This document shows positions 11,732 to 22,363 of a DNA stretch of 64,000 bases, in pieces. The stretch covers positions 34,149,501 through 34,213,500 of the forward strand of contig NC_073352.2 of the NCBI RefSeq assembly GCF_027580225.2, in the 5' to 3' direction. Numbering within the stretch: position 1 is the stretch's first letter; each line of letters opens with the position of its first letter. The DNA is from Misgurnus anguillicaudatus (Eukaryota > Chordata > Actinopteri > Cypriniformes > Cobitidae). Under the pieces are notes generated by a model. The model saw only the letters and a list, made by a program, of their open reading frames with translations, was not told the origin of the DNA and ran no database searches. The position numbers were made by a program, and so were the translations under genes.

Positions 11732-11782
<51 letters not shown>
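11732..11782. repeat. (GA)n microsatellite
   Basis: An uninterrupted GA dinucleotide run of about 25 units. It generates the arginine/glutamate alternation in a spurious plus-strand frame and the serine/leucine run on the other strand. Confidence 0.98.
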
Positions 11783-11783
<1 letters not shown>

Positions 11784-11841
11784 AGTAATTATGTTTTGAG
11801 GGCTGTAGCTGCATCTTCACTACAAACATCGGAATTAAAGC

Positions 11842-11891
<50 letters not shown>
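11842..11891. repeat. (CA)n microsatellite
   Basis: An uninterrupted CA run of about 24 units, 60 bp after the GA run. Confidence 0.98.
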
Positions 11892-11893
<2 letters not shown>

Positions 11894-11941
11894 GACGACT
11901 CTCAGTCCCAGATCAGTACTTTTCCTCTTTCCGGACAGACG

Positions 11942-11970
11942 GACACACACACAGAGAGAGAGAGAGAGAG
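11942..11970. repeat. Short CA then GA microsatellite
   Basis: A short ACACACAC run is followed directly by GAGAGAGA. It is the third simple repeat within 240 bp. Confidence 0.9.
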
Positions 11971-12465
11971 CAGATGGGCCGGTCGGAAGATCAGAGTCCA
12001 GCTGGCCATGAAATCAGACTGATGATTCAGCAAACACAAGATGACGTTTCTGCTTCTAGGGGCAAAAAACCCAGAGTTTCCTCTTGCATGCGCTTTCATC
12101 AGTGGGTCATTAGACCGCTGGAGCTGAAGGTGTCTGGAGAGCTCATTCTTTATGCATGCTGTTACTGTCCTCATGGGACACACCACAATTCTGCCTTTGT
12201 ACATTTTAGGCCATCATGCTCAACAATAAAGGAATTAACTAGGCTGTGCATTACAGCGAGTTTACTGCGGATAAGAGATTGTTTAGTACTTTGCAGTGGT
12301 TGGAAAAATGTGGTAAAGTCACACTGATGCACACTACAAAAACAAGCTGTGTATTGCTTGTATGAGGCAATATGATGCCATAAGCAATGTATGCTAAAAA
12401 TACAGAACATTCGTTATTTTAAAGTAATCTTTAAAAACTTATACCAATTAATATTATTTAGTGGC
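11971..12465. other. No gene seen; unique spacer
   Basis: The 117-codon plus frame from 11974 and the 100- and 79-codon minus frames overlap each other here. Base composition is balanced rather than repeat-like, but none of the frames is recognisable or bounded by good splice sites. Confidence 0.4.
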
Positions 12466-13045
12466 GTAGCTAGTGGTAAACCATATGGTTTTCTAATGGC
12501 CGATGCCAATACTGATATTGAGAACGCAATGTGGGTGACATGAGGCCGATAACACAAATGTAATTATAGTAAATGAGAGACAAACAAAAAATTAATGATA
12601 CTATTTATGCATAATATTTAATTATATTGTTTCTAACTTTTTCCCCGTCATTGACAAGTTATCTCATATAAACATTTGCATAAAAAACGTATTCCTGATT
12701 AAAAATGTATCCTAATCTGCAATACTGCGATTACCGAATTTATCAAAAAAACTAAAGCAAAAAATGATTTACTAATTTTAAACTCTGTGTATGTTTTGAT
12801 AATTGTTCTGAATCTGATCTCTAACAAACTTCCTTCATAAAAATGCAATTATTTCAGCTTTAAGCAAAAAATATATATTTTTCAAGAAAAAATACCAATA
12901 TTTAAGAGTTTATAATTTTTAGAAGAAATTTTTCCTGGAATGCATTTTTTGAAAGATTTATTGGTTCATTGAAAATATTTTTCGTTCAATGCTGATAATC
13001 CCAAAATATATTGGTCGATATTTTGAAACATGTCGCTCCATCACT
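12466..13045. mobile_element. Degenerate TIR element (possible hAT)
   Basis: The left part (GGCGTAGCTAG, then GGCCGATGCCAATACTGATA) and the right part (TATATTGGTCGATATTTTG) resemble the inverted GGCCGAT/ATCGGTC ends of a widespread fish hAT group. The interior is very AT-rich without a usable frame. Ends and target duplication are not clear. Confidence 0.35.
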
Positions 13046-13059
13046 ATGCCTATGCTGTT

Positions 13060-13330
13060 TATAGTTTTTTAACTGTTAGAATGAGTTTACATCTTACATC
13101 TAACTTTTAGAGTTATGTATTAACTTAGATTTAGATGTTGGTTTGTTTTATTTAAATGCTCCATTGTTGGTATCAGTGTTTGTTTTAGTTGGACTCTTAA
13201 TTTTAGCTTGTTCATTTTTTTTCTGGCTGGCACAGTGTTACCTTTTAACACTCTGTAGTGTGGACCTATAAAAACACTAAGTTGTGTTAATTTAACACAG
13301 GGAATTTTGCTGTGTATTTGCACTGTAACA
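13060..13330. repeat. Dispersed repeat, copy 1
   Basis: The word order AACTTAGATTTAGATGTTGG, ATTTAAATGCTCCATTGTTG, ATCAGTGTTTGTTTTAGTTG matches 63480-63620 (TTTAGATGTTGGCAGTTTCA and so on). The two copies are diverged and in the same orientation. Confidence 0.6.
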
Positions 13331-13336
13331 AATCTT

Positions 13337-13523
13337 AGATTTACAAGTCATGTCCAGTTACTATTATTTATCATGACTAGAGATGAGTTGCTACAACTTA
13401 TAAAATATAGTTGAAAAAAGTCAACATAAGTTTATAAGTTATAACAACTAATGTGTAGATATAACAATTCATCTGTAGTCAAGATAAATAACAGTAAGTT
13501 TAAATAACTTGTAAATCTGGGCT
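13337..13523. mobile_element. Short palindromic hairpin MITE
   Basis: The ends AGATTTACAAGT and ACTTGTAAATCT are inverted, and the match continues inward: ATTTATCATGACTAGAGATG against ATCTGTAGTCAAGATAAAT, and TTGTTATAAC-like against GTTGCTACAACTT. The centre is AGTTGAAAAAAGTCAAC. The whole unit can fold into one long stem. Confidence 0.7.
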
Positions 13524-13639
13524 GATTCAACAAAATGAAAGAATGAAAGAATTCTCTATTGATGTATTTCTAAGGATTTAAACAAATTGCGTTTTCGCTA
13601 AGTAAGGCAACACCTGCATTAAACTCACTGAACTCCAGC

Positions 13640-13930
13640 TGTTCATGTCATCCAATGTTGTATCAAGCGGAAAAAGCCGTAAGCCCTTGCAAGTAAGCTC
13701 GGTCACCTGAGAGAAATGCATGATCGCTTTGACGTCCGAAAGACTTGGCAAGCTAGGAATGCCCCTACAAAATTACCCAGTACCTCCTCAATTTAGGCAC
13801 TGCATCCTGGGAAAGAGCGAACACATTCACACATGCAGCGAGTCTTAGAAAGATCAAAGGTGCCTGTTGACACTGATGCAGATCTGATGGATTACCACCA
13901 AATTAAACCACTGAAGAATTCTCAATCCCA
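13640..13930. promoter_or_regulatory. Possible conserved non-coding element
   Basis: A unique block with an AGATCAAAGG word (TCF/LEF consensus, about 13853), a CACCTG E-box near 13706, and homeodomain-like cores (ACCAAATTAAACC, GGGATTATGAG). There is no open frame of note. Enhancer status is inference from motif density and absence of repeats. Confidence 0.25.
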
Positions 13931-14254
13931 TTGACCTGACAGAGGGCTTTTATTGGGGATTATGAGATAACAATATATTCGAAATTTATACATATTCTAC
14001 ATTTATACATATTTGTATTGTAGAATGTGCATCTACAAAACAACATTTGTGTTTGGTGACACTTGGGGCATATAAATTACCCACATTATCGTGAGATGGA
14101 ACATTGAATATTGCGTGCATGTATTTTCTTTTGTTGTAATACCTTTAGGTGATTGGGTCATATATAAAAGTGAGAAAGTTAATGTCAAGATCCTGCCAAA
14201 GAGTCTTGTTTGGTATGTATGTCTAGTCATGATGGTGGGGTTCTGGCAGTCCCA

Positions 14255-14692
14255 TGTTCTATGTGCAGGCTCATGGCCTTGCGTATCGGGTCATATGCCT
14301 CCGTTGTGTCGTCTCTTGTCCCCGCCCCCCTCGTTCTCCTGCTTATTGTTAATCATTAGTTTATTCCCATTACCTGTTTTTTTCCCCATTGTTACCTTGT
14401 TTAGATTTCCTTATTTAATGTCATTGTGTCCTTGGTTCTGTGCAGGATCGTTTTGTACTATTGTGTGTTTGTTAGTCGTGTGTATTCCAGTCAAGAAGTC
14501 TAGTCTAGTCTAGTCTAGTCTATTTGTCAAGCTGTTAGTCAAGTTTAGTGTTCAGTCTCTGTTAGTGTATATATCTTGTTGATGTGTTTTGTCCCCACGT
14601 GGGCTTATTGTTTTGTTTTGTGTTCATAATTAAAGTCTTTTGTTTAACCCTTTATCGTTGCACTTCATCTGTCCAAACCCTGACAGTTAAGC
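14255..14692 (+). mobile_element. LTR-like unit, plus strand
   Basis: Pyrimidine-rich sequence is followed by a TATA-like TGTATATATCTTG near 14566 and a polyadenylation signal AATTAAAG near 14629, then a short tail ending CCTGACAG at 14692. This order (promoter, then poly(A) signal within a few hundred bases) is that of an LTR and resembles solo LTRs of fish Gypsy elements. No internal gag/pol region adjoins. The 140-codon frame (14091-14513) is read-through. Confidence 0.4.
14498..14522. repeat. Short TCTAG tandem repeat
   Basis: Five direct copies of the pentamer TCTAG lie inside the LTR-like unit. Confidence 0.9.
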
Positions 14693-15590
14693 CCGAAGTA
14701 TATAGTCTGTTTTTTTACATGTACACAAATGTACATGCACAATCTAATGCATAATGTTGCATAGGAAAGGTAGTTTATTTAACTCGTACACAGACATTCA
14801 ATGCATTGCAAAATACAACATTCTCCTGTAGGCACATTTGTGACCTATGCATACAATATGCTGTGTTTCAAAAATCCTCTTCTGATGATGAAAATTGCAC
14901 CATGCACACTACACTATACATGGACCCTCTTGTACACAGAAAACAGTTTACCATACTTTGGCTTTTATGCTACAAATATAGCTGCAACAACATAAACAAA
15001 CTGCTTTTGCAGACCACAATTAACTCTCGGTAGACTTCTGCATAGAATCAATAACATAAGAGTCTTTCTAGAGTAGTTTATTTTTGATAACAAGCTAAAC
15101 AAGAGTATCTTTTTGCTGGTTGGGTGCTTGCTGGTTTGCCGGCTTCCCTCGTCTTTAGGACAACAACAACAAAAATCCGACCAGGTATTTGTTCCAGAGG
15201 TCAGTTCAGTCAGTAGTCAGCACCTCAGGTATTGCTCTTCAATAGAGATCTTGCCATACCGGATGCTTAAATATGTGTTTTCAGCCTATATTTACTCAGA
15301 ATTACACCTTTTTTTCATGCATATTATTCTATCTTTACAGCAAAGAAGCTTTTGTAAGCATAAGCACATTTCTTTCAAACACAGGCGGTTGATCATTTTT
15401 AAGGAGACAGTAGCATGTCTGTTGTTTGATGGGCCAGTAAGCGACCACTGCAGCATTGAGGAGAACTTTTGCAAGATTCTTCACTAAGATAAAGAAAGTC
15501 TAGATGTGTTATTATAATCTTTAGTAATTACATATTATAGGGTCAGATACTTCACCATGAGATGTTGCAGCTTTGTGTGATTATTCCCAA
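14693..15590. other. No gene seen; unique spacer
   Basis: AT-rich unique sequence. The 124-codon frame at 15113-15487 carries a glutamine run from a CAACAACAA stretch but no recognisable domain; 64- and 75-codon frames at 14.8 kb overlap each other. Confidence 0.45.
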
Positions 15591-15796
15591 ATCTAAACCC
15601 CATCCTCGACATATCGAGAGCCTGTTGATCCGTGAGCTGACAGGACTCTGGTGGTTGGCCAAACGGATGGGATGCGGTCCCCTGTGCTCCACTGGTTCTT
15701 TTACATGTTGTGACAGGCCCTAATAGTTGAACCCTTCAGGGGCCTGTGGATATTTATCAGAGCCTTTCTGCTCGTTGACCAGCCTAGACAAACACC
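15591..15796. promoter_or_regulatory. Unique GC-richer block upstream of the ATG at 15797
   Basis: The block is not repeat-derived and is GC-richer than its neighbours, with a small palindrome ATATCGAGAGCC near 15617. It could be regulatory or 5' untranslated sequence if the following frame is real. Confidence 0.2.
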
Positions 15797-15941
15797 ATGC
15801 CAGGAGCTTGGAGAAGTGCTGACCAAGTGAATACTTTTCCAGGTTGGAATAAAAGCCTAACATACACACGCTGGCCTGAGGATACGGTGCCAGGTGTATT
15901 GAGATATTCCTACAGCTCCAGAGTTCGTTGGCCTTGCAGAG
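15797..15941 (+). CDS. Weak candidate first coding exon, unidentified
   Basis: An ATG at 15797 in good context (ACACCATGC, A at -3) opens a frame that runs 48 codons to AGAG|GTGAGC, a plausible donor at 15941/15942. The peptide begins MPGAWRSADQVN and contains several tryptophans. An in-frame TAG lies three codons upstream, so translation would start here. A TATA-like GATATTTATC lies at about 15749. I do not recognise the product and chance is a real alternative. Confidence 0.2.
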
Positions 15942-16282
15942 GTGAGCGTTGACTTAAACACACGCTCACAGTTTTTCCGGTTGACTTGAAGTGCAGTCAG
16001 TTGCAGAGTAAATGGTTGAGAGAGACACACAGACACAGAGAGAGAGAGTATGGTGTCAGCTACTAAAAAGAAAAGGAGAGGTAATGAGTGGGGAAAAGTC
16101 GGCGGTGCATTCTGGGAGAAGACAGTGCAGTTATTTTAGAGATATGACTGCTGTACAAGATTTTCTTCCTGTGACTCATTTTTTATTTAAGCCTCAAAAA
16201 GAAAGCTTTAGATGACAACTTGACATAGCAGTGTCCATACAGTAGTTCTCTGAAAATCTGTATTTTTAGATTTCTTTATTAA

Positions 16283-16499
16283 CCTCCTAAGACCCGAGTT
16301 TTGGTTTTGCTTGCATTACAGATTTCTTCCAGCTATTTGGTGTTAGGAAGAACCAATAAATATAACCACCAAATATTTTTCTTTGAACACAAAGCAGTGT
16401 GTTTTGTGTACAACAGGTTCCAGTTAAACAAAATTAATTATTATGGTGCAAACAACAAAAAAATTGATGTCCACGTATAAGGACACACCAGGCAGGAGG
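16283..16499. mobile_element. TTAA-flanked MITE (CCTCCTAAGACCC ends)
   Basis: The 217-bp unit begins CCTCCTAAGACCCGAG and ends CAGGCAGGAGG, with TTAA at 16279-16282 and 16500-16503. TTAA duplications are characteristic of piggyBac and Kolobok-type transposases. No coding capacity. Confidence 0.8.
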
Positions 16500-16529
16500 T
16501 TAATGCTTTGTCATCCAAACACCGTTCAG

Positions 16530-16690
16530 CCCCGTTTACTCCTACAATACTATTAAAATCTGTCTTGGGTGATCCGATTACAAATGGTCTGCCAAGACAC
16601 ATTGTTTACACCTGGTTTTAACATGCTTGTCAAATGCGTCTTGTGTGACCACTGATCAGATTTCAAGGGGAGCGTCTTCTGCCAGCTAGA
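16530..16690. mobile_element. Degenerate relative of the TGTTTACACCTGG Harbinger family
   Basis: GGTGATCCGATTACAA, TTGTTTACACCTGGTTTTAA and GTGACCACTGATCAGATT resemble the end of the intact Harbinger MITE at 62108-62826. The copy is too decayed to define ends. Confidence 0.45.
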
Positions 16691-16884
16691 CCAGCAGCAG
16701 ACAATCACTTACTAAAATAAACAAAACATTCATGCTTGTTCGAGCTAGTCTTTTAGAAGGGTATAAAGTTAAAATAAAATGTCCTACAATGTTCTTTGTC
16801 TGAACTTTTTACATGCACAGAGCACTGCTGTTGTACAAAATGTTTTTTGTATAGTGAAGAAAGATTACAGACTATACACATGAA

Positions 16885-17060
16885 AATAACCCAGTATTTT
16901 TTAAACCCAGCATTGGGTCAGAAAGGGATAAACCCAGACGTTGGGTTAAATTGACCCAGAAAATGTTTATCTTTGACCCAACAATGGGTTAAGACAAGCA
17001 TAGGTTAAATTACAACCCAACTAGTTGGGTTCATCCCTTTTTGACCCAACATTTTTATAA
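16885..17060. mobile_element. Palindromic AACCCA/TGGGTT MITE, copy 1
   Basis: Repeated alternation of AACCCA and TGGGTT (ATAACCCAGTATTTTT, AACCCAGCATTGGGTC, AATGGGTTAA, CAACCCAACTAGTTGGGTT) makes an imperfect hairpin. A diverged copy is at 31190-31318. Confidence 0.65.
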
Positions 17061-17079
17061 AAAATTATATGACATGTGT

Positions 17080-17488
17080 ATAAGTTATTCTATGACATCA
17101 CTGCAAATCCTATTTAAGAATAAACTTTAAAATATTAAAAATGGCCAAAAAATATATTTGCTGAAATATATTTTGGAATATGTAATTTAGTACATTTTGA
17201 AATATAATTATTATTAATTTATTTTTTATTAATTCATTTATATATTTTAAACCAAAGAAATATATTCATGTCGCATTGGAAGATAAACTTTGTTACAAAA
17301 AGATTAAAAATAACAGGTTTAAATTAAATATATTTTTGATTTCAAAAATATAATTTTTAAAATTAACTTGTATTTATCATATATTTAAAATAAATTTTAG
17401 CCAATAATATTTTTTTGCCAAGAAAATGAAATGTATTTGCATGCACTTGAAATAAATTTTAAAATATATGTCGATGATATATGAAGTT
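17080..17488. repeat. AT-rich repeat, inverted partner at 20340-20515
   Basis: TTTGCTGAAATATATTTTGG and ATTATTAATTTATTTTTTAT reappear on the opposite strand at 20340-20515. The two stretches therefore belong to one AT-rich family in opposite orientation, about 3 kb apart. Confidence 0.6.
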
Positions 17489-17872
17489 TAAAGGTGCAGT
17501 GTGTAATTTTAAGAAGGATCTTTTGACAGAAATGCAAAATAATATACAAAATGATATTATCAGGGGTGTATAAAGACCTTTCATAATGATCCGTTATGTG
17601 TTTATTACCTTAGAATGAGACGTTTATCTACATACACCGAGGGTCCCCTTACATGGAAGTCGCCATTTTGGGTCGCCATGTTTCTACAGAAGCCCTTAAC
17701 AGACATACTTTTTTTACTAAGTTGTTTCCAACAATGACATGTTTGTCCGGTGGCGGCTACAGTAGCTTCTCTATGTATTTCAAAAGCGAGGGGTGAGCAG
17801 TGGACTGAGCCATTGGTTGCAATTCACAACCTCACCACTAGATTCTGTTAAAATTTACACACTGCACCTTTA
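17489..17872. mobile_element. AGGTGCAGTGTGTAA MITE, copy B
   Basis: It has complete inverted ends, AAGGTGCAGTGTGTAATTTT and AAATTTACACACTGCACCTT, and about 90 per cent similarity by eye to copy A (7860-8239). It abuts copy C head to tail. Confidence 0.85.
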
Positions 17873-18236
17873 AAGGTGCATTGTGTGTATTGTTTAACTT
17901 TTAGAAGGATTTCTTAACAGAAATGCAATATAATATACATACCTTTATTATCAGTGGTGTATAAAGGCCTTACATAATGAACTGTATTGTTTTTATTACC
18001 TTAGAATGAGCAGTTTTTATCTACATACATACACTGCATGTTCCCTTAAATGAAAGTCAGCGTCATGTTTTTACAGTAGCCCTAAACGGATAAACTGCTT
18101 TACATATCACGTTTTACCCCTACGTTGTCTCAGACGATGAGCAGTGTGTCCTGTGGCGGCTACCGTATGCAATTTGAAATTGAAATTGAGGGGAGAGCTG
18201 TTGGTTGCAATTCGCAACCACTAGATGCCATGAAAA
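17873..18236. mobile_element. AGGTGCAGTGTGTAA MITE, copy C (diverged)
   Basis: It begins AAAGGTGCATTGTGTG directly after copy B and keeps the internal word order (AGAAGGATTTCTTAACAGAAA, GTGTATAAAGGCC, CCTGTGGCGGCTACC). The right end is eroded. It is more diverged than copies A and B, so it is probably the older insertion. Confidence 0.75.
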
Positions 18237-18343
18237 TGTTTACTTTCTAGCATATATTTTAAACATATTTTTGGCCAAATCATTTTTTTGCCTTTAGTTT
18301 AGTTTAAAATTGCATGGTTCCAAAATGTATTTACTTTCCTCAG

Positions 18344-18507
18344 AGCATGCTTTCAGCGTAGGAGTGCAGGGCTCTCGTGGAGGTTCTGGTGATGGAGCGT
18401 CTGTGTCGGGGGAAGTGAATGTTGAGAGAATTCAGCTGAATTCAATCTTCGGATCAGGAGGTCAAGACCCCTGGTTGAGAAGATACCTCAGAAAGGGAAG
18501 CAGATGA
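18344..18507 (+). CDS. Weak candidate terminal exon, unidentified
   Basis: A good acceptor (TTTACTTTCCTCAG, ending 18343) precedes a frame of about 53 codons to TGA at 18505-18507. The peptide contains GVQGSRGGSGDGAS and VNVERIQLNSIFGSGG and ends RRYLRKGSR. Composition is coding-like and GC is raised compared with the flanks. I do not recognise it, and no second exon can be tied to it. Confidence 0.25.
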
Positions 18508-18924
18508 TTGGCCACCCCACAAAGTTCTTCCCCTAGAGCGACATCCAGAGCAGAGGGGGTTAATCGCTTCTTCAGCCCTCCTACAGCACTCCACTTTCTC
18601 TCTCTAACACTTCTCTCATTCTCTCCTTTCTGCATCCAGCATTTTTTTCTCTCTTTTCTTTGTTCGTCTTCCTCCCACTGTCATCCTCACTTCATCATTT
18701 TTCCTGTCACTCTTTAACCTCCCCCCATCTCTGTGTCTATCTCAGGCCAGTCCAGTTAGTCAAAAAATGGAGTCAGAGTCTTCGTGTAGTGCATGTGTAC
18801 GCGTTAGGTTCAGCAACATTGTGGGGATAAAATCATAGTAATGTGGGTAAATCTGATATTTAATACATTGTGAGGACATCAAATGTCATTGCAATTTGAA
18901 CTGCAGAGAAGTGTATGTGTGTGT

Positions 18925-18926
<2 letters not shown>
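18508..18926. other. No gene seen; pyrimidine-rich spacer
   Basis: The stretch is rich in CT on the plus strand (18590-18740). The 69-codon serine-rich frame here reflects that composition. Confidence 0.5.

Positions 18927-18960
<34 letters not shown>
18927..18960. repeat. (TC)n microsatellite
   Basis: An uninterrupted TC run of about 17 units following GTGTGTGTGG. Confidence 0.97.
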
Positions 18961-18964
<4 letters not shown>

Positions 18965-19409
18965 CTATCCATTAGCAGGTCAACGCGGAAAATTGCCAAG
19001 GGCACCTTTATCTACATGTCTTTGCATATCTAGGTTTAAAAAGGTTGTGCAAGTGAAACACACACTCACACACCCTTCTGGATGCATATTTTGCATTTGT
19101 TAAAGATTATGCTTGCAACAACAGGCCGAATGTGCAATATATAATTTGATCATGCCAACGGTGTATTATTTAAGGTGAAGGATTTTCTTCTGTGTTCTGA
19201 ATGCTGTGTGGGTGGTGACGTTTAATATTTCAATACAAAGTTAATGGACAATGCCTAAGCATGCACAACTAAGGATACTAATGCAAAAATGATTCATATA
19301 ATGAACAGTAAAAATTACCAACATTTATCTACCAGAATTAAACAAGCTGAAGCGATGGTAGCATGTGATTGTTTTTGCAGACAACCCCAGCATGATCACA
19401 GCACCCGTC
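18961..19409. other. No gene seen; unique spacer
   Basis: Ordinary unique sequence with no repeat family recognised. Confidence 0.45.
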
Positions 19410-20000
19410 TAAAATTCAGATAGTTTGTTGGCGGTTCATTTATAAATTCTGTGAAGGACAGGGAGATCACAAACACCTGCAGGCTTTAATTCAGCTCACA
19501 GCACACAACTTCATCTCTCTATACGGCTCAGATCTAAAATTCACAGCAGTTCTGTACATGCCAGGAATGATTTGCGAATACACTGAAAAGGGGAGAGGGG
19601 AAGAGAGAGAGAGAAGATGAAAATGTGAATTCGGCTGTAAGGCCGCCTGCGCCCGTTCCACATGTGGAGCTTATTATATCCAATAGCTTTTCTCTTGCAA
19701 TTCAGCTTCATCTTAGATAATCTCTACAAAATCACTGTCTTTACCATTTCCTCCTGCTCTCTCTCATTCACACACTCTCTCTCTCCACAAGTTTTATCTG
19801 AATCTCGATCATGAGTTTATGGCACAGCCAGGACAAGTTTTTTTTACTTTAACAATGCTCAGCTGTGCCATCAGACAGGCAGAAGAAATCTTTGTCTGAG
19901 GCTTTAATCAACATTCGTCCCTTTGTGCCACCCAGAGACACCAGCAGGAATATGGGAAAGGGACATTGTTCCCAGCAGCGTGGTTTTATATTAAGCATGT
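19410..20000. promoter_or_regulatory. Possible conserved non-coding block
   Basis: It is unique and evenly composed, with clustered developmental-type motifs: TTTATAAATTC, CAGGCTTTAATTCAGC, CTTATTATATCCAATAGC (CCAAT), TTAGATAATC (GATA) and GGCTTTAATCAACATT. No open frame of interest is present. The enhancer reading is inference only. Confidence 0.25.
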
Positions 20001-20335
20001 AGGCTATGGAGTGCTATACAATCAATAACATTAGTGCATGTTGGCTCTTGTATTTCTTTATAAGACTCACAACGTTCTCTACACCGGCATATGAATGTAA
20101 ACACTTTTATCCAACACCAGTGTAATTTCAAAAACGTCTTTGTGTGGAAATGTGTCTGAACGAATGCATTAAAGCATTCGCATCGAAAATCCATTTGCAT
20201 AAACTCTCTTAGTTGTCTAACTATTGTCAACAGCTTAAGAAGAATTCTGCAAAGGTTAGTTGAAGCCGGCACGTTTATTACTATGCACCCAAATAACACA
20301 TCTAGTTTTAAAGTGCATGTAAACGTACATGTAAG
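20001..20335. other. No gene seen; unique spacer with a 102-codon minus frame
   Basis: The minus-strand frame 19991-20299 is cysteine-rich but has no recognisable pattern or splice context. Confidence 0.4.
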
Positions 20336-20339
20336 AAAT

Positions 20340-20515
20340 GAATTAATAAAAAATTAATTAATAAATTAATACAATTTTTTATTAATAATAATAATTATAT
20401 TTCAACATATACTAAATATTGCCCAAAAATATAGTGGTGAAATCTTTTTTTACATATTCCAAAATATATTTCAGCAAATACATTTTCTGGCCATTTTTAT
20501 ATTTTAAAGTTCAGG
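20340..20515. repeat. AT-rich repeat, inverted partner of 17080-17488
   Basis: CCAAAATATATTTCAGCAAA and ATTAATAATAATAATTATAT are the reverse complement of sequence near 17150-17230. Confidence 0.6.
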
Positions 20516-20868
20516 GTCTTACTGAGAACTAAACAGTCGTTTTACAAACAAAAAGTGTGTTTTAGTTTGCAAAATGTTTAGGGATTTAAAGTATTTTAAA
20601 GAAATCGTTCCTCCAAGTCCTTATGCTTCTTGTGACTAGTCATATGCATGTTTCATCACATGACATGCAAGAACCAATGAGATTCAATGCTGCCACATTT
20701 TAACTTACAGCGCTGAACTCTGCTGCTATGAATACATTATATTTTGTGCTTGCTTTTTTAAAAATGTCGGTATGGCAAAATAAGTCTTAATGCGCTCTGT
20801 CTAATTTTGAGCTAGAGGCAAGAAAAGTATAAATGGTGATTTTGGACGAATTTGAGGTTTTCATAAAA

Positions 20869-21451
20869 ATAAGGCCAGCCGATATATCGGGCCGATTTTT
20901 GCGAGTTTTATGTGTATTGGCATTGAACGATACGTGGCTGCTGTGTTCGCTGATTTTTTTGCCATTATTTACAGACAGGCTGGAAGCCGCAAGCGATTGC
21001 AGGTCATGTGACTAAAAACAACCATCCTTTTCATGACAACATTGAAAGCTTGGCCTAAGAGCTGATCATAGCTGGAAAAAGCGTTTTTTATTTCTCATGT
21101 CGCTATATATTCGCTAGAAATCAATATCCTTTGCTGATAGTTCCTCGTCATTGTGGAGAGTGCAGTTCATGGTTCCACAGCACCCTCACCTGTTTTTACT
21201 ATTTGTTAAATATAGTTTTTTTTCTTAAGTTCAATAAATGTTACTTTTTTAAATTGAGACTTGTAAAATTTGGCATCAGTGTGTCATTTTCATGATGTAA
21301 ATTGAGTGAGCAAAAGCAGTATCAGCTCCAAATACCGGCCCCAGAAAATCGGCAGCCTGTATCGGTCATCGGCTAAGGCTGATGAAACAAAAATCGGTAT
21401 CTGCATCAGCACACAAAAAAATCGGTATATTATATATCGGTCTATCCCTAC
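20869..21451. mobile_element. hAT-like element with ATCGG-rich ends
   Basis: The left end GGCCAGCCGATATATCGGGC is imperfectly inverted against the right end, where AAAAATCGGTATATTATATA is followed by TCGGTCTATCCCT. Repeated ATCGG words near both ends suggest transposase binding sites. No clear target duplication and no transposase frame. Confidence 0.6.
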
Positions 21452-21507
21452 TCTAAAGAGTCATTAAACATCTAAAATGATAGACCTTCAATACCAGACC
21501 TTCAATA

Positions 21508-21714
21508 CACTGTAAAAATTTCTGTAGAAATTACAGTATTAATGGGTATTACTGGCAACTAGCTGCCAGTAACTTACTGTAGATTTTACATTTATGTTAT
21601 TTACTGGCAACATTTTGTTCAAAGTTAAATGAACATGAAACATTTTTTGACTTTATCTTCTACAGTAAGTTACTGGCAACCAGCTGCAAAATTACAGCAA
21701 ATTTTTTAGAGTGT
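21508..21714. mobile_element. Small palindromic MITE (CACTGTAAAAA ends)
   Basis: The left end CACTGTAAAAATTTCTG and the right end AATTTTTTAGAGTG are inverted, and CAGTAACTTACTGTAG / CTACAGTAAGTTACTGG are inverted within. It is a non-coding hairpin element of about 207 bp. Confidence 0.7.
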
Positions 21715-22360
21715 GAAGGTTTGGTATTTTTCGCTGCTTCTTCTGGACAAAGCCTGCCCACAAGGCTGTTTGACGGACATGTGAAACAACCAACCACAGT
21801 TAGTTTCGTCTATCATCACGTTTTGGACTCCGTACAATAACGAGCCGGCTGAAATAACCAGCCACAAACGAAAAGCATCTAAATAAACAACATTACTCAC
21901 CATAGAACAACGTTGTGCACTTCATCGACAGACACACCAATGAGACGCTCCCGTTAAATGTCTGTTTGAAGCATATCTCTTCACTTTTTAACACATACAA
22001 GCAATTCAGGAGAACCAAACTTTTTGAGTTCACTAACTGCCTCAAGCAAAACTCTTGGACGTCTTTTAGAGAGTCTATGCCGCGAACTTAGCATATTTTT
22101 GAGAATCCAATGTTTAGCTAATCATGATAACTGGTCATTATTATCCACGTGAACACGACTGATTCTCTTCCTCAATGGAACGTCAGAGCTTTGTTTTCCA
22201 GGGATCGAAACTAATCGCGACACTCACGTCTCCTAGAAATTCGGGATATTTCAACCAATCAAAGACAACTTCAACATTCACACAGGGTTTCCAGAAAAGT
22301 GTACGAAAAACATCAGACGTTTAGCCAGCATTCTGTGGGTATGATGTCTGAGGCTGAGAC
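21715..22360. other. No gene seen; unique spacer
   Basis: Moderately GC-balanced unique sequence. The 65-codon minus frame (21706-21903) lies partly in the preceding MITE. Confidence 0.45.
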
Positions 22361-22363
22361 TAA

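Noticed and set aside
11646..12011. 121-codon plus frame and 80-codon minus frame with RE/SL/VC dipeptide runs
   Set aside because: The runs are translations of GA and CA microsatellites.
14498..14522. Tandem repeat that might suggest a CRISPR-like array
   Set aside because: Five adjacent 5-bp units without spacers are a simple repeat; the genome is eukaryotic.
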